In this document: piece by piece, positions 47,694 through 58,231 of the stretch
Position numbering within the stretch: position 1 is the stretch's first letter
How the letters are laid out: each line of letters begins with the position of its first letter
Source: Mycobacterium lehmannii
Lineage (GTDB): Bacteria > Actinomycetota > Actinomycetes > Mycobacteriales > Mycobacteriaceae
NCBI RefSeq assembly: GCF_002245535.1
Contig: NZ_NKCN01000001.1
Coordinates: 1 to 64,000 of the forward strand
Direction of reading: 5' to 3'
Length of the DNA: 64,000 nt
The notes under the pieces: generated by a model
The model's database searches: none
The model's input: only the letters and a program-made list of their open reading frames with translations
Told to the model about the DNA's origin: nothing
Position numbers and translations under genes: made by a program

Positions 47694-49124
47694 TCAGGGA
47701 GACAGCGCAGGCACCGTCTTGATGCCGAACTCGCGCCGCAGCACCGTTCGTGCGGCGAAATAACCGGCCATGCCGTGCACCCCGCCCCCGGGCGGCGTGG
47801 CCGACGAGCACAGGTACGCCTTGGGGATGGGTGTGGTCCAGGGGTTGATTCGAGGGGTCGGGCCCGTCAGCGCGTGAATGAGGGTGTTACCGCCGACGCC
47901 GATGTCGCCGCCGACCAGGTTGGCGTTGTGGTCGGCCAGGCGTGCGGCGGAAACGGTTCGCACGGACACCACGATGTCGCGGAAGCCGGGCGCGAAGCGC
48001 TCGAAGATGTCGGTGACCCGCTCGGCCTGGTCGACGGTCGATCCGTTCGGGACGTGCGCGTAGCTCCACAACGGCCGGCGGCCCTGGGGGTCGATGCGGC
48101 CGGGATCCTCCAGGTGTGGTTGCGCGGCGAGCACCATCGGCCACTCTGGGTGCCGCCGTGAGGCGATCTCGCGTTCGGCGTGTGCCATCTGTTCGCGGGT
48201 GCCGCCCATGTGCAGCGTGGGCGCCTGTCGTAAGCGCTCGTCGGTGAACGGCACATCCTCGGAGAGCACGAAGTCGACCTTGGCAACGCCGGGGCCGAAT
48301 CGATATCGCTGCAACGCTTTTGCGTAGCGGCGGGGCAGCTTGTCGCCGTAGATGCGGGCCAGCGCGGTGGGTGCGGTGTCGAAGAGTGCGACACCCTCGG
48401 GTGGTTCGGTGACCTCTTGGCCGGCCGTGATCACGCCACCGTGAGCACGGAGATCGGAGATCAGCGCATCGACGATGGCCTGGCTTCCGCCGACGGGGAT
48501 GGGCCAGCCGACGGTGTGTGCGAGCGTGGCCAACATGAGGCCCCCACCTGCCGACACCAACGACGGCATTTGAGAGATCACATGCGCGGCAACGCCGCTG
48601 AACAATGCACGCGCATCGTCACCCTTGAGTGCGCCCCATGCGGGCGTGCCCTGTTCGAGCAGCCGGCTCGCCACCTGGACGGCGGCGATCGGATTGCTCG
48701 GCACCGAGCGTTTGTCGCCGAGCAGCAGATCGAGAACGGCGTCGTCGCGTTCGACCATGGGGCCGAAGAATCTGCGCCATGACTGCCCGTGCTCGAGTTC
48801 CGCAGCGGTCCGGTCGAGGTCGTGGTAACCGATCGCGGCGCGCGCCCCGGGAAGTGGATTGGCGTAGGAGACCTCGGGCACCCGCAAGCTCACGCCACGG
48901 GCGGGCAGGTCGAATTCGGCCAGGAACGGCGACGCCAGCGCGAGCGGATGAACGGCCGAACAGATGTCGTGGGAGACGCCGGGAAACTCCGGGTCGGCGA
49001 GTGTGCGGGCGCCGCCCCCGAGCGTCGGCTGCGCCTCGAGCACCTGCACCGACAACCCGGCCCTGGCACAGACGACGGCTGCCGCCAAACCGTTGGGTCC
49101 GCTGCCGACGACGGTGACATCCAC
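47694..49124 (-). CDS. FAD-dependent oxidoreductase, phytoene-dehydrogenase-like (Rv2997-like)
   Basis: A 476-residue NAD(P)/FAD protein: VDVTVVGSGPNGLAAAVVCARAG is the dinucleotide fold, GGGARTL and SHDICSAVHPLA follow, and the C-terminus has the CrtI-like PPGGGVHGMAGYFAA. It is related to carotenoid desaturases but is conserved in non-pigmented mycobacteria, so it is probably not a carotenoid enzyme. The GTG at 49124 is preferred; in-frame starts up to ATG 49214 would read through a triplicated 24-bp repeat. It is divergent from serA. Confidence 0.82.
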   Translation of the reverse strand: MDVTVVGSGPNGLAAAVVCARAGLSVQVLEAQPTLGGGARTLADPEFPGVSHDICSAVHPLALASPFLAEFDLPARGVSLRVPEVSYANPLPGARAAIGYHDLDRTAAELEHGQSWRRFFGPMVERDDAVLDLLLGDKRSVPSNPIAAVQVASRLLEQGTPAWGALKGDDARALFSGVAAHVISQMPSLVSAGGGLMLATLAHTVGWPIPVGGSQAIVDALISDLRAHGGVITAGQEVTEPPEGVALFDTAPTALARIYGDKLPRRYAKALQRYRFGPGVAKVDFVLSEDVPFTDERLRQAPTLHMGGTREQMAHAEREIASRRHPEWPMVLAAQPHLEDPGRIDPQGRRPLWSYAHVPNGSTVDQAERVTDIFERFAPGFRDIVVSVRTVSAARLADHNANLVGGDIGVGGNTLIHALTGPTPRINPWTTPIPKAYLCSSATPPGGGVHGMAGYFAARTVLRREFGIKTVPALSP

Positions 49125-49127
49125 GCC

Positions 49128-49196
49128 TGCGGTTCTCCCACCCACCACACTTGCGGTTCTCCCACCCACCACACTTGCGGTTCTCCCACCCACCAC
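49128..49196. repeat. Triplicated 24-bp repeat at the start of the FAD oxidoreductase gene
   Basis: Two perfect 24-bp copies (49128-49151 and 49152-49175) and a third of 21 bp (49176-49196). Read leftward each copy contains GGGAGA followed by potential GTG codons, and the unit is eight codons long (ASVVGGRT), so every copy is in frame. It lies between the oxidoreductase and serA starts. Confidence 0.9.
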
Positions 49197-49226
49197 CCCA
49201 ACATTCAAGCCCATTAGGCTGACCGC

Positions 49227-50813
49227 GTGAGTCTGCCCGTTGTATTGATCGCCGACAAATTGGCCGAATCGACGGTCGCCGCCCTCGGTGACCAGGTGGA
49301 AGTCCGTTGGGTCGACGGTCCGGACCGGCCGAAGCTGCTGGCCGCGGTTGCCGATGCCGACGCGCTTCTGGTGCGCTCCGCGACGACCGTCGACGCCGAG
49401 GTGCTCGCCGCCGCGCCCAAGCTCAAGATCGTCGCGCGTGCCGGAGTCGGCCTCGACAACGTCGACGTGGACGCCGCCACCGCCCGGGGCGTGCTGGTCG
49501 TCAACGCGCCAACCTCGAATATTCACAGCGCGGCCGAGCACGCCATGGCCCTGCTGCTGTCCGCGGCGCGCGAGATCCCGGCCGCCGATGCGTCGCTGCG
49601 CGCGCACACCTGGAAGCGCTCGTCGTTCTCGGGTACCGAGATCTACGGCAAGACCGTCGGCGTTGTCGGCCTTGGCCGCATCGGCCAGCTGGTGGCCCAG
49701 CGCCTGGCCGCGTTCGGCACCCACGTCGTCGCCTACGACCCGTATGTCTCGGCGGCCCGCGCCGCACAGCTCGGCATCGAGCTGCTCAGCCTCGACGAGC
49801 TGTTGGAGCGCGCGGACTTCATCTCCGTGCACCTGCCGAAGACACCGGAGACCGCGGGACTGATCGGCAAGGAGGCGCTTGCCAAGACGAAGCCCGGCGT
49901 GATCATCGTCAACGCCGCCCGCGGCGGCCTGATCGACGAGGACGCGCTGGCCGAAGCGGTGCGCTCAGGGCATGTGCGCGCGGCCGGCATCGACGTGTTC
50001 GCCACCGAGCCAACGACCGAGAGTCCGCTGTTTGACCTGCCGCAGGTGGTGGTGACCCCGCATCTGGGCGCGTCCACCGCCGAGGCGCAGGACCGGGCGG
50101 GCACCGACGTCGCGGCCAGCGTGAAGCTTGCCCTGGCCGGGGAGTTCGTTCCCGACGCGGTCAACGTCGGCGGGGGAGTCGTCGGCGAGGAGGTCGCGCC
50201 GTGGCTGGACCTCGTCCGCAAGCTCGGCCTGTTGGTCGGAGTGTTGTGCGACGAGCTTCCGGTGTCGCTGGCGGTGCAGGTCAAGGGTGAGCTCGCCGCC
50301 GAAGACGTTGAAGTGCTTCGCCTTTCGGCATTGCGCGGACTGTTCTCGGCGATCATCGAAGACCCCGTCACGTTCGTCAATGCCCCGGCGCTCGCCGCCG
50401 AGCGGGGGGTGCAGGCCGAGATCAGCACCGCGAGCGAGAGTCCTAACCACCGCAGCGTGGTGGACGTGCGGGCCGTCTACGCCGACGGGACGACCGCCAA
50501 CGTCGCAGGCACATTGACCGGTACGCAGCTGGTCGAGAAGATCGTCCAGATCAACGGGCGCAACTTCGACCTGCGCGCCGAGGGCGTCTACCTGATCGTC
50601 AACTACGTCGACCAGCCGGGCACGCTCGGCAAGATCGGCACCATCCTCGGGTCGGCGGGCATCAACATTCACGCCGCCCAGTTGAGCGAGGACGCCGAAG
50701 GTCCCGGCGCGACCATCCTGCTGCGCATCGATCGCGACGTTCCCTCCGATGTCCGGTCCACCATCGCCGAAGAGGTCGGCGCGATGATGCTGGAAGTGGT
50801 TGATCTGTCGTGA
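49227..50813 (+). CDS. serA: D-3-phosphoglycerate dehydrogenase (type I)
   Basis: A 528-residue SerA. The NAD domain carries [17 protein letters not shown], and the catalytic [11 protein letters not shown] and TPHLGAST segments are intact; an intervening ASB domain and a C-terminal ACT domain ([20 protein letters not shown]) for serine feedback complete the long mycobacterial form. It is the first step of serine synthesis. The stop overlaps a possible leuB GTG start. Confidence 0.97.
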   Translation: MSLPVVLIADKLAESTVAALGDQVEVRWVDGPDRPKLLAAVADADALLVRSATTVDAEVLAAAPKLKIVARAGVGLDNVDVDAATARGVLVVNAPTSNIHSAAEHAMALLLSAAREIPAADASLRAHTWKRSSFSGTEIYGKTVGVVGLGRIGQLVAQRLAAFGTHVVAYDPYVSAARAAQLGIELLSLDELLERADFISVHLPKTPETAGLIGKEALAKTKPGVIIVNAARGGLIDEDALAEAVRSGHVRAAGIDVFATEPTTESPLFDLPQVVVTPHLGASTAEAQDRAGTDVAASVKLALAGEFVPDAVNVGGGVVGEEVAPWLDLVRKLGLLVGVLCDELPVSLAVQVKGELAAEDVEVLRLSALRGLFSAIIEDPVTFVNAPALAAERGVQAEISTASESPNHRSVVDVRAVYADGTTANVAGTLTGTQLVEKIVQINGRNFDLRAEGVYLIVNYVDQPGTLGKIGTILGSAGINIHAAQLSEDAEGPGATILLRIDRDVPSDVRSTIAEEVGAMMLEVVDLS

Positions 50814-50821
50814 CTTCGGCG

Positions 50822-51832
50822 ATGAAGCTGGCGATCATCGCCGGCGACGGGATCGGCCCGGAGGTGGTCGGGGAGGCCGTCAAGGTTCTCGACGCGGTGC
50901 TTCCCGGCGTGCACAAGACGCCTTACGACCTGGGCGCGCGCCGCTACCACGCCACCGGTGAGGTGCTGCCCGACTCCGTGCTCGACGAACTGCGCGGGCA
51001 CGACGCGATCCTGCTCGGCGCGATCGGGGACCCGTCGGTACCCAGCGGCGTGCTCGAACGCGGTCTGCTGCTACGGATCCGGTTCGAACTCGACCACCAC
51101 ATCAACCTTCGGCCCGGCCGGTTGTACCCCGGCGTGAACAGCCCCCTGGCGGGCAACCCCGACATCGACTTCGTCGTCGTGCGCGAAGGCACCGAGGGTC
51201 CCTACACCGGAACCGGCGGTGCGATCCGTGTGGGCACGCCGCACGAGATCGCCACCGAGGTCAGCATCAACACCGCTTTCGGTGTGCGTCGCGTCGTGAC
51301 GGACGCATTCGTCCGTGCCCAGCAGCGTCGCAAGCACCTGACCCTTGTGCACAAGAACAACGTCCTGACCTTCGCGGGCGCGTTGTGGTGGCGCACCGTT
51401 CAGGAGGTCGCCGCCGACTTCGGTGACGTCGAGATCGCCTACCAGCATGTGGACGCGGCGACCATCCACCTCGTCACCGACCCCGGCCGTTTCGATGTGA
51501 TCGTCACCGACAACCTGTTCGGCGATATCGTCACCGATCTCGCCGCCGCGGTGTGTGGCGGAATCGGCCTTGCGGCGAGCGGCAACATCGACGCCACCCG
51601 CACCAACCCGTCGATGTTCGAACCCGTGCACGGCAGCGCCCCCGACATCGCGGGCCAGGGAATCGCGGACCCGACCGCCGCGATCATGTCGGTCGCACTG
51701 CTGCTGGCACACGTCAACGAAGCCGACGCTGCCGCGCGCGTCGACAAGGCCGTCGAGCAGCATCTGGCCACGCGCGGTGACGAGAAGCTGTCCACTACCG
51801 CGATCGGCGACCGGATCGCGGGATTTCTATAG
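50822..51832 (+). CDS. leuB: 3-isopropylmalate dehydrogenase
   Basis: A 336-residue decarboxylating dehydrogenase (Rv2995c-like): [46 protein letters not shown] and the metal/NAD motif [15 protein letters not shown], then [14 protein letters not shown]. It performs the third dedicated step of leucine synthesis. GTG 50810, overlapping the serA stop, would add four residues; ATG 50822 matches the family. Confidence 0.96.
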   Translation: MKLAIIAGDGIGPEVVGEAVKVLDAVLPGVHKTPYDLGARRYHATGEVLPDSVLDELRGHDAILLGAIGDPSVPSGVLERGLLLRIRFELDHHINLRPGRLYPGVNSPLAGNPDIDFVVVREGTEGPYTGTGGAIRVGTPHEIATEVSINTAFGVRRVVTDAFVRAQQRRKHLTLVHKNNVLTFAGALWWRTVQEVAADFGDVEIAYQHVDAATIHLVTDPGRFDVIVTDNLFGDIVTDLAAAVCGGIGLAASGNIDATRTNPSMFEPVHGSAPDIAGQGIADPTAAIMSVALLLAHVNEADAAARVDKAVEQHLATRGDEKLSTTAIGDRIAGFL

Positions 51833-51921
51833 CTCGGCGTCACTCATGGCGGTCGCGGCCGCCTGACCCTCGGGCGCTCAGATACCCGCGCTCAGATAGC
51901 CCTGGGACTGCCTCCCTTACA

Positions 51922-51976
51922 GCCCACCTCTGAGCGAATAATTCGCTCCCAGCGACTTATTCGCTCGTAGGTGGGC
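51922..51976. terminator. Complex hairpin between leuB and the MFS gene
   Basis: Near-perfect long stem: 51922-51929 pairs with 51969-51976 and 51932-51940 with 51958-51966. Inside, 51932-51948 is itself a palindrome, so the GAGCGAAT unit occurs three times. It lies in the 217-bp convergent gap, which holds no gene, and is likely a bidirectional terminator. Confidence 0.55.
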
Positions 51977-52049
51977 AACGGCAGCACTGGTTCGGCAGAG
52001 ACTGATGACATCAGTGTGAACAGCCGCGCGCGAAACTGCCATCGCTGAA

Positions 52050-53255
52050 TCACAGTTCCCGCGCAGGGTCCGGCGAACCCGAGGAATCGGCGGGCACGAT
52101 CGGTATCGCCGCCAGCGGGAACAGTGCGCAGACGGCGAACGCCGCCGGATAACCGGCAACCCCGATCAGCGCCCCGAACGTGGGGGCCGCGACGGCCGAT
52201 GCCAGATGCTGGGCCGTGTTCTGGGTGCCCAGGGCGCGGCCGCTCCAGAACGGCCCGGCGATCTCGGCGATCGCGGTGAACGCCAAACCGTTGTCGGACA
52301 CCGTGATCACCGAGGCGACCACCATCGCTGCCACCGCGACCGGAGAGCTCAGCCAGTCCGACACCGCGAGGGCGCCCATGGACAGCGCCGCGGCAGCAGC
52401 GATCGCACGGATCGGACGAAGCCGCTGACCCAACCGGTCCGACCAGTACCCCGCCGCGACACGTCCGGCGGCGCCTAGCAGTTGGGCCGCCATGACGATG
52501 AGGCCCGCCGAGCCTGCCGACCAGCCGCGCTCCGACATCAACCACACCAGCGTGAAAGTCCACACCAGCGCCTGCGGCACGACGAGCAACACCGAGACGG
52601 CATGGATCCGCCACAACACCGACGATCCGCGATAGGGGTTCGTGAGATGTTCGATCGGCGCCTCGGAACGCGGCGGCCGTGGCGGGTCGATCACCGCGAC
52701 CAGGCACACCAGCGCCGACACCGCGCAGACCGCCGCCGGAAACAGCAACGCGCCGGTCACACCGTGGCTTTCGGCCAGCCGCGGGATCACCAGCGCGCCC
52801 AACCCGACGCCCAACGGGGTGGCCGTCTGCCGGATCCCCATGGCCAGGCCGCGTCGTTCGACCGGGAACCAGCCGACCACCAACCGCCCGCTGGCCGAAT
52901 TGCTGCTCGCGGCCGCCATACCGCCGAGAAAGAGGAAAGCGCCGACGGCGACCAGAGATTGGGAGAAGGCGGCGGCGAACGCCGCCGCCGATATCAGCAC
53001 CGACCCGACCGTCAGCACAATGCGCTCGCCGTAGCGGTCGACGACATAGCCCCACGCGATCAGCGTGATCACCAACCCGAAACCCGGCATCGCGGAAAGC
53101 AGGCCCGCCGCCGCGAGGTCAAGGCCCCGCTCGCTGTGCAGTGTGGGGATGAGAAACGCCACACCGTTGATGAACACGTTGGCGCTCGTCGTGGCCGCCA
53201 GCGCGATACACAGCAACGACCATCGCCGTGCAGTGGTGAGCGACTCGGCGGACAT
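52050..53255 (-). CDS. MFS transporter (Rv2994-like)
   Basis: A 401-residue major facilitator with 12 hydrophobic helices. The MFS signature between helices 2 and 3 reads GYVVDRYGERIVL, and the second-half counterpart is GYWSDRLGQRLRP. The ATG at 53255 (MSAESLTTARRW) is preferred; the open frame continues to 53315. The substrate cannot be predicted, although the family is often called a drug or metabolite exporter. It is divergent from the FAH gene. Confidence 0.9.
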   Translation of the reverse strand: MSAESLTTARRWSLLCIALAATTSANVFINGVAFLIPTLHSERGLDLAAAGLLSAMPGFGLVITLIAWGYVVDRYGERIVLTVGSVLISAAAFAAAFSQSLVAVGAFLFLGGMAAASSNSASGRLVVGWFPVERRGLAMGIRQTATPLGVGLGALVIPRLAESHGVTGALLFPAAVCAVSALVCLVAVIDPPRPPRSEAPIEHLTNPYRGSSVLWRIHAVSVLLVVPQALVWTFTLVWLMSERGWSAGSAGLIVMAAQLLGAAGRVAAGYWSDRLGQRLRPIRAIAAAAALSMGALAVSDWLSSPVAVAAMVVASVITVSDNGLAFTAIAEIAGPFWSGRALGTQNTAQHLASAVAAPTFGALIGVAGYPAAFAVCALFPLAAIPIVPADSSGSPDPAREL

Positions 53256-53371
53256 CGGTCCATCGTGGCATAGCGATCTCACCATGCTGAATCGGTATCT
53301 CAGATACCGAGACAAGGCTGTCGTGGGAGCGGTCGGCCGCCGCTTCTTTGCCGGCTACTAGGCTGAACGCC

Positions 53372-54181
53372 ATGCGTCTTGGCCGAATCGCCAGCCCCGA
53401 TGGTGTCGCCTTCGTCAGCGTCGAGGGTCCACTCGACGATCCCGCCCAGGCGATCGCGAGGGAGATCGCCGAGCACCCGTTCGGTAAGCCGCAGTTCACG
53501 GGCAGGCAATGGCCGCTGGCCGACGTGCGCCTGCTCGCCCCGATCCTTGCGACCAAGGTGGTGTGCGTGGGCAAGAACTACGCCGCCCACATCGCCGAGA
53601 TGGCCGCACGCGCCGGGGACGGTTCGGAACCCCCCACTTTCGACGACCCGATCATCTTCATGAAACCCAACACGGCGATCGTCGGACCGAACGTGCCGAT
53701 TCAGTTGCCCGCCGACGCCGATCCCGTGCACTTCGAAGGTGAGTTGGCGGCGGTCATCGGCAGACCGTGCAAGGACGTGTCGGCCGCGCGCGCCGCGGAG
53801 AACATCCTGGGATACACGATCGCCAACGATGTTTCGGCCCGCGATCAGCAGCAGAAGGATGGTCAATGGACCCGCGCGAAGGGCCATGACACGTTCTGCC
53901 CCGTTGGGCCGTGGATCGTCACCGACGTCGATCCCGCGGACCTGGAGATCCGCACCGAGGTCAATGGCGTCGTCAAGCAGAACAGTAGGACGTCGATGAT
54001 GATCCACGACGTCGGTGCGATCGTGGAATGGATCTCCCGGGTGATGACCTTGCTGCCGGGCGATCTGATCCTGACCGGGACACCGGAGGGTGTCGGCCCG
54101 ATCGAGGACTCCGACACCGTGAGCATCACCGTCGAAGGTATCGGAACGTTGACGAATCCGGTTGTGCGCAAAGGGAAGTGA
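53372..54181 (+). CDS. Fumarylacetoacetate hydrolase family protein (Rv2993c-like)
   Basis: A 269-residue FAH-fold protein: [15 protein letters not shown], the metal ligands in [10 protein letters not shown] (Glu-x-Glu) and [10 protein letters not shown], then [10 protein letters not shown] and [11 protein letters not shown]. Relatives are 2-hydroxyhepta-2,4-diene-1,7-dioate isomerases, fumarylpyruvate hydrolases or oxaloacetate tautomerases; the substrate is not decided by sequence. The stop overlaps the gltX start by one base (TGATG), so the two are co-transcribed. Confidence 0.9.
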   Translation: MRLGRIASPDGVAFVSVEGPLDDPAQAIAREIAEHPFGKPQFTGRQWPLADVRLLAPILATKVVCVGKNYAAHIAEMAARAGDGSEPPTFDDPIIFMKPNTAIVGPNVPIQLPADADPVHFEGELAAVIGRPCKDVSAARAAENILGYTIANDVSARDQQQKDGQWTRAKGHDTFCPVGPWIVTDVDPADLEIRTEVNGVVKQNSRTSMMIHDVGAIVEWISRVMTLLPGDLILTGTPEGVGPIEDSDTVSITVEGIGTLTNPVVRKGK

Positions 54182-55656
54182 TGACAAGTGATGTCCGGGT
54201 GCGGTTCTGTCCGTCACCCACGGGTACGCCGCACGTCGGCCTGATCCGCACCGCGCTGTTCAACTGGGCGTACGCCCGCCATAGCGGCGGCACCTTCGTG
54301 TTCCGCATCGAGGACACCGACTCGGCGCGCGATTCCGAGGAGAGCTACCGCGCGATACTCGACGCGTTGCGCTGGCTCGGGCTCGACTGGGACGAAGGCC
54401 CCGAAGTCGGTGGTCCCTACGGGCCGTACCGCCAGTCGCAGCGGCTCGATCTCTACCGCGACGTGATCGACCGGCTCCTACAGGCCGGTGACGCCTACGA
54501 GTCGTTCTCCACGCCCGAAGAAGTCGAAGCGCGTCATCTGGCCGCGGGGCGCAATCCGAAATTGGGCTACGACAATTACGACCGCGACCTGAGCGAGGAG
54601 CAGAAGGCGGAGTTCCGCGCCCAGGGCCGGCGCGCCGTAGTGCGGTTGAAGATGCCCGACGAGGACATCGGGTGGCGCGATCTCGTGCGCGGTGAAACGA
54701 CGTTTCCGGCCGGATCGGTACCCGATTTCGCGTTGACCCGCGGCAACGGGGAGCCGTTGTACACGTTGGTGAATCCGGTCGACGACGCGCTGATGAAGAT
54801 CAGCCACGTGCTGCGCGGTGAGGACCTGCTGTCGTCGACCCCGCGCCAGATCGCGCTCTACCAGGCGCTGATGCGGATCGGCGTGGCCGACCGGATTCCC
54901 GAGTTCGCGCATCTGCCAAGCGTTCTGGGGGACGGCAACAAGAAGCTGTCCAAGCGCGATCCCCAGTCGAATCTGTTTCTGCATCGCGAGCGCGGTTTCA
55001 TCCCGGAAGGCCTGCTGAACTATCTGGCCCTGCTGGGGTGGGGAATCGCCGAGGACCGGGACGTTTTCAGCCTCGACGAGATGGTGGCCGCCTTCGATGT
55101 CGCTGACGTCAACTCGAATCCGGCGCGGTTCGACCAGAAGAAGGCCGACGCGCTGAACGCAGAACACATCCGGATGCTGAGCGAAGAGGAGTTCAGGGCC
55201 CGTCTGAGCGCGTACTTCGCCGAGCACGGTCACGACACCGGCCTCGACGACGACCGGTTCGCCGAAGCCGCCGCGCTCGTGCAGACCCGCATCGTGGTGC
55301 TCGGCGACGCGTGGGACCTGTTGCGGTTCCTCAACGACGCGGAGTTCACGCTCGACGAGAAGTCGGCGGCCAAGGAGTTGAAGCCCGAGGCGGTCGCGGT
55401 GCTCGACGCCGCACTGGGCGCACTGGAGAACGTCGGCGACTGGACCACTCCGGCGATCGAGGCGGCCCTGAAGGAGGTGCTGCTCGACGGCCTCGGACTG
55501 AAGCCGCGCAAGGCGTTCGGCCCGATCCGCGTCGCCGCCACGGGTGCTTCGGTCAGCCCGCCGCTATTCGAATCACTTGACCTGCTGGGGCGCGAACGCA
55601 GCTTGGACCGGCTACGGGCCGGCCGCGAACGAGCCGCCGCGGAAGCCGAGGCGTGA
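54181..55656 (+). CDS. gltX: Glutamyl-tRNA synthetase
   Basis: A 491-residue class Ic synthetase. The HIGH-like motif is [11 protein letters not shown] and the KMSKS-like motif is [20 protein letters not shown] is also typical. Because the window encodes GatCAB and no glutaminyl-tRNA synthetase is seen, it is presumably non-discriminating and also charges tRNA(Gln) with Glu. The ATG at 54181 overlaps the preceding stop. tRNA-Gln and tRNA-Glu genes lie directly downstream. Confidence 0.97.
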   Translation: MTSDVRVRFCPSPTGTPHVGLIRTALFNWAYARHSGGTFVFRIEDTDSARDSEESYRAILDALRWLGLDWDEGPEVGGPYGPYRQSQRLDLYRDVIDRLLQAGDAYESFSTPEEVEARHLAAGRNPKLGYDNYDRDLSEEQKAEFRAQGRRAVVRLKMPDEDIGWRDLVRGETTFPAGSVPDFALTRGNGEPLYTLVNPVDDALMKISHVLRGEDLLSSTPRQIALYQALMRIGVADRIPEFAHLPSVLGDGNKKLSKRDPQSNLFLHRERGFIPEGLLNYLALLGWGIAEDRDVFSLDEMVAAFDVADVNSNPARFDQKKADALNAEHIRMLSEEEFRARLSAYFAEHGHDTGLDDDRFAEAAALVQTRIVVLGDAWDLLRFLNDAEFTLDEKSAAKELKPEAVAVLDAALGALENVGDWTTPAIEAALKEVLLDGLGLKPRKAFGPIRVAATGASVSPPLFESLDLLGRERSLDRLRAGRERAAAEAEA

Positions 55657-55774
55657 AAAGCGCGTTGAAAATCTTTGGTAGTCTGCACGTCGGTCCGACA
55701 CCGCGCGCGATGGGTTCCGCCCGCCACGCAAGGGGGCCAAAATAAGCCCGTGACCTGCGGTTACGGACTGCCGA

Positions 55775-55846
55775 TGGGGTATGGTGTAATTGGCAACACA
55801 GCTGATTCTGGTTCAGCCATTCTAGGTTCGAGTCCTGGTACCCCAG
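55775..55846 (+). tRNA. tRNA-Gln (CUG)
   Basis: A 72-nt cloverleaf: 7-bp acceptor stem (55775-55781 with 55839-55845), discriminator G, D arm GTGT/ACAC, anticodon stem GCTGA/TCAGC with loop TTCTGGT (anticodon CTG), and a T arm with GTTCGAGTC. It begins U1-A72, as expected for tRNA-Gln. CCA is encoded at 55847-55849. Confidence 0.95.
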
Positions 55847-55911
55847 CCAACCACCGTGATTAGGCCGACAAATCTCGCTGAGATATGCTGGCGATCCGGA
55901 AACCAGTTCTA

Positions 55912-55984
55912 GCCCCCGTCGTCTAGCGGCCTAGGACGCCGCCCTCTCACGGCGGTAGCGTGGGTTCGAATCCCATCGGGGGTA
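55912..55984 (+). tRNA. tRNA-Glu (CUC)
   Basis: A 73-nt cloverleaf: acceptor 55912-55918 with 55977-55983 (first pair G-U), discriminator A, anticodon stem CCGCC/GGCGG with loop CTCTCAC (anticodon CTC), and T arm GGTTCGAATCC. No CCA is encoded. It lies 65 bp after tRNA-Gln and downstream of gltX. Confidence 0.95.
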
Positions 55985-56016
55985 CAGATTTCGCGGTCTG
56001 CGAACTGCATCACATC

Positions 56017-56718
56017 TCACAGGCGCCGGGTCAGGGCGTCGGCAGCGGCCAACAGATCGGCCGCCCACCGTGCACCCGGCCGCCGACCCATCCGGTCGAT
56101 CGGCCCGGACACCGATACCGCGGCGATGACCACGCCGCGTCCGTCACGCACCGGAGCCGAGACACTGGCCACACCCGGCTCGCGTTCGGCGGCGCTCTGC
56201 GCCCAGCCGCGCTTGCGTACCTCGGCCAGAGTGCGATCGGTGAACTTGGCGTTCGGGAGGACGGCCTGCTGGGTGGCCGCGTCGGCATACGCCAGCAGGA
56301 CCTTGGCGCCCGAGCCCGCCGTCATCGGGAGCGTGCTGCCGACCGGCACGGTATCCCGCAGCCCGGCAGGCGGTTCCAGCGCCGCGATGCAGATCCGCGA
56401 GGTGCCTTCGAGGCGGTAGAGCTGCACGCTCTCGCCGGTGATCTCGCGCAACCGGGGCAGCACGACCGCTCCTGCGGCCACGAGCGGATCGTTGACCTGT
56501 CCGGCCAACTCGGTCAGGCCGGGACCGAGCCGCCAGCGGCCGTCGCCGTTGCGTGCCAGCAAGCGGTGGGTTTCCAAACCCGCGGCAAGGCGATGCGCTG
56601 TGGCACGCGGCAAGCCCGTGCGCTCGCACAGTTCGGCCAGCCCGCAGGGCGAATCGGCGACCGCGTGCAGCACACCCACGGCTTTGTCCAATACGCCGAT
56701 GCCGCTATCCTGTCTCAC
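56017..56718 (-). CDS. IclR-family regulator divergent from leuCD (Rv2989-like)
   Basis: A 233-residue IclR protein: an N-terminal winged helix-turn-helix (residues 6-65, [37 protein letters not shown]) and a C-terminal effector domain (about 75-230) with [11 protein letters not shown] and [10 protein letters not shown]. The GTG start codon lies inside a 9/10 inverted repeat shared with the leuC promoter, so it probably represses itself and controls leuCD. The effector is likely a leucine-pathway metabolite, by location only. Confidence 0.92.
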   Translation of the reverse strand: MRQDSGIGVLDKAVGVLHAVADSPCGLAELCERTGLPRATAHRLAAGLETHRLLARNGDGRWRLGPGLTELAGQVNDPLVAAGAVVLPRLREITGESVQLYRLEGTSRICIAALEPPAGLRDTVPVGSTLPMTAGSGAKVLLAYADAATQQAVLPNAKFTDRTLAEVRKRGWAQSAAEREPGVASVSAPVRDGRGVVIAAVSVSGPIDRMGRRPGARWAADLLAAADALTRRL

Positions 56719-56750
56719 AAGGAGATACTAACGTCCCAGATTGTGAGATA
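56711..56750. promoter_or_regulatory. Inverted-repeat operator between the IclR gene and leuC
   Basis: TGTCTCACAA (56711-56720) and TTGTGAGATA (56741-56750) are inverted copies with one mismatch, separated by 20 bp. The left arm covers the IclR start codon and the right arm ends six bases before leuC. This suits an IclR dimer or tetramer site controlling both genes. Confidence 0.65.
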
Positions 56751-56756
56751 GTCAAG

Positions 56757-58217
56757 ATGTCCACCGATGTTCCCAGTGCCGCCCGCGGCCGCGGTGACAC
56801 ACCGCGCACGTTGGCCGAAAAGGTGTGGGCCGACCACGTCGTTGTCGAAGGTGGCGGCGAGGGCGCTGCGCGCGAACCCGACCTGATCTACATCGACCTC
56901 CATCTCGTCCACGAAGTGACAAGCCCGCAAGCATTCGACGGGCTGCGGTTGGCGGGGCGTCCGGTACGCAGACCGGATCTGACCATCGCCACCGAGGACC
57001 ACAACGTGCCGACGGTCGACATCGACAAGCCGATCGCCGACCCCGTGTCGCGCACACAAGTGGAGACCCTTCGGCGCAACTGCGAAGAGTTCGGTATCCG
57101 GCTTCATCCGATGGGTGATGCCGAGCAGGGCATCGTGCACATCATCGGACCGCAGCTCGGATTGACGCAGCCCGGGATGACCGTGGTCTGTGGCGACAGC
57201 CATACCTCCACGCACGGTGCGTTCGGCGCGCTGGCGATGGGAATCGGTACGTCGGAAGTCGAGCACGTACTCGCCACACAGACTCTTCCCTTGCGCCCGT
57301 TCAAGACCATGGCGGTCAACGTCGACGGTGAACTTCCCGACGGAGTGAGCGCCAAAGACATCATTCTCGCGGTGATCGCCAAGATCGGCACCGGCGGAGG
57401 ACAAGGTCACGTCATCGAATACCGCGGCAGCGCCATCGAATCGCTGTCGATGGAGGGCCGGATGACGATCTGCAACATGAGCATCGAGGCGGGTGCGCGG
57501 GCCGGCATGGTGGCACCTGACGACACGACGTTCGAATTTCTGCGCGGGCGTCCGCACGCCCCACAGGGCCAGCAGTGGGACGAAGCAGTCGCCGCATGGC
57601 GCAACCTTCGCACCGACGAGGGTGCCGAATTCGACACCGAGGTCTACATCGACGCCTCGACCCTGAGCCCGTTCGTCACGTGGGGCACCAACCCGGGCCA
57701 GGGGGTGCCGCTGTCCGATTCGGTGCCCGACCCGGAATTGATGTTCGACGAGGGTCAGCGCCAAGCAGCCGAAAAGGCGTTGGCCTACATGGACCTTCGG
57801 CCCGGTACCGCGATGCGTGACATCACGGTCGACACCGTCTTCGTCGGTTCGTGCACCAACGGCCGCATCGAGGATCTGCGGGTGACCGCCGACGTGCTGC
57901 GTGGACGCAAGGTCGCTGACGGGGTGCGCATGCTGATCGTGCCCGGGTCCATGCGCGTGCGGATGCAGGCCGAATCCGAAGGGCTCGGAGAGATCTTCGC
58001 CGCTGCGGGAGCGGAGTGGCGTCAGGCGGGCTGCTCGATGTGTCTGGGCATGAATCCTGACCAGCTGTCACCGGGTCAACGTTGTGCGTCGACCTCTAAC
58101 CGGAATTTCGAGGGCAGGCAAGGCAAGGGCGGCCGCACACATCTGGTGTCTCCCGCGGTCGCGGCGGCCACCGCGGTGCGTGGCACGTTGTCCTCGCCCG
58201 CAGACCTGACCGACTGA
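56757..58217 (+). CDS. leuC: 3-isopropylmalate dehydratase large subunit
   Basis: A 486-residue aconitase-family subunit. The [4Fe-4S] cysteines are in FVGSCTNGR and CSMCLGMN; active-site segments [31 protein letters not shown] and TIGNMSIE-like ([14 protein letters not shown]) are intact. The ATG at 56757 gives an N-terminus slightly longer than in M. tuberculosis. With LeuD it isomerises isopropylmalate. It is divergent from the IclR regulator. Confidence 0.97.
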   Translation: MSTDVPSAARGRGDTPRTLAEKVWADHVVVEGGGEGAAREPDLIYIDLHLVHEVTSPQAFDGLRLAGRPVRRPDLTIATEDHNVPTVDIDKPIADPVSRTQVETLRRNCEEFGIRLHPMGDAEQGIVHIIGPQLGLTQPGMTVVCGDSHTSTHGAFGALAMGIGTSEVEHVLATQTLPLRPFKTMAVNVDGELPDGVSAKDIILAVIAKIGTGGGQGHVIEYRGSAIESLSMEGRMTICNMSIEAGARAGMVAPDDTTFEFLRGRPHAPQGQQWDEAVAAWRNLRTDEGAEFDTEVYIDASTLSPFVTWGTNPGQGVPLSDSVPDPELMFDEGQRQAAEKALAYMDLRPGTAMRDITVDTVFVGSCTNGRIEDLRVTADVLRGRKVADGVRMLIVPGSMRVRMQAESEGLGEIFAAAGAEWRQAGCSMCLGMNPDQLSPGQRCASTSNRNFEGRQGKGGRTHLVSPAVAAATAVRGTLSSPADLTD

Positions 58218-58231
58218 TAGGAGCAGAACCC

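Noticed and set aside
47694..49124. FAD oxidoreductase as an additional carotenoid desaturase
   Set aside because: It has its own start region, lies outside the overlapping operon, and its homolog is conserved in non-pigmented mycobacteria.
55847..55911. Third tRNA between tRNA-Gln and tRNA-Glu
   Set aside because: The 65-bp spacer is too short and cannot be folded into a cloverleaf.
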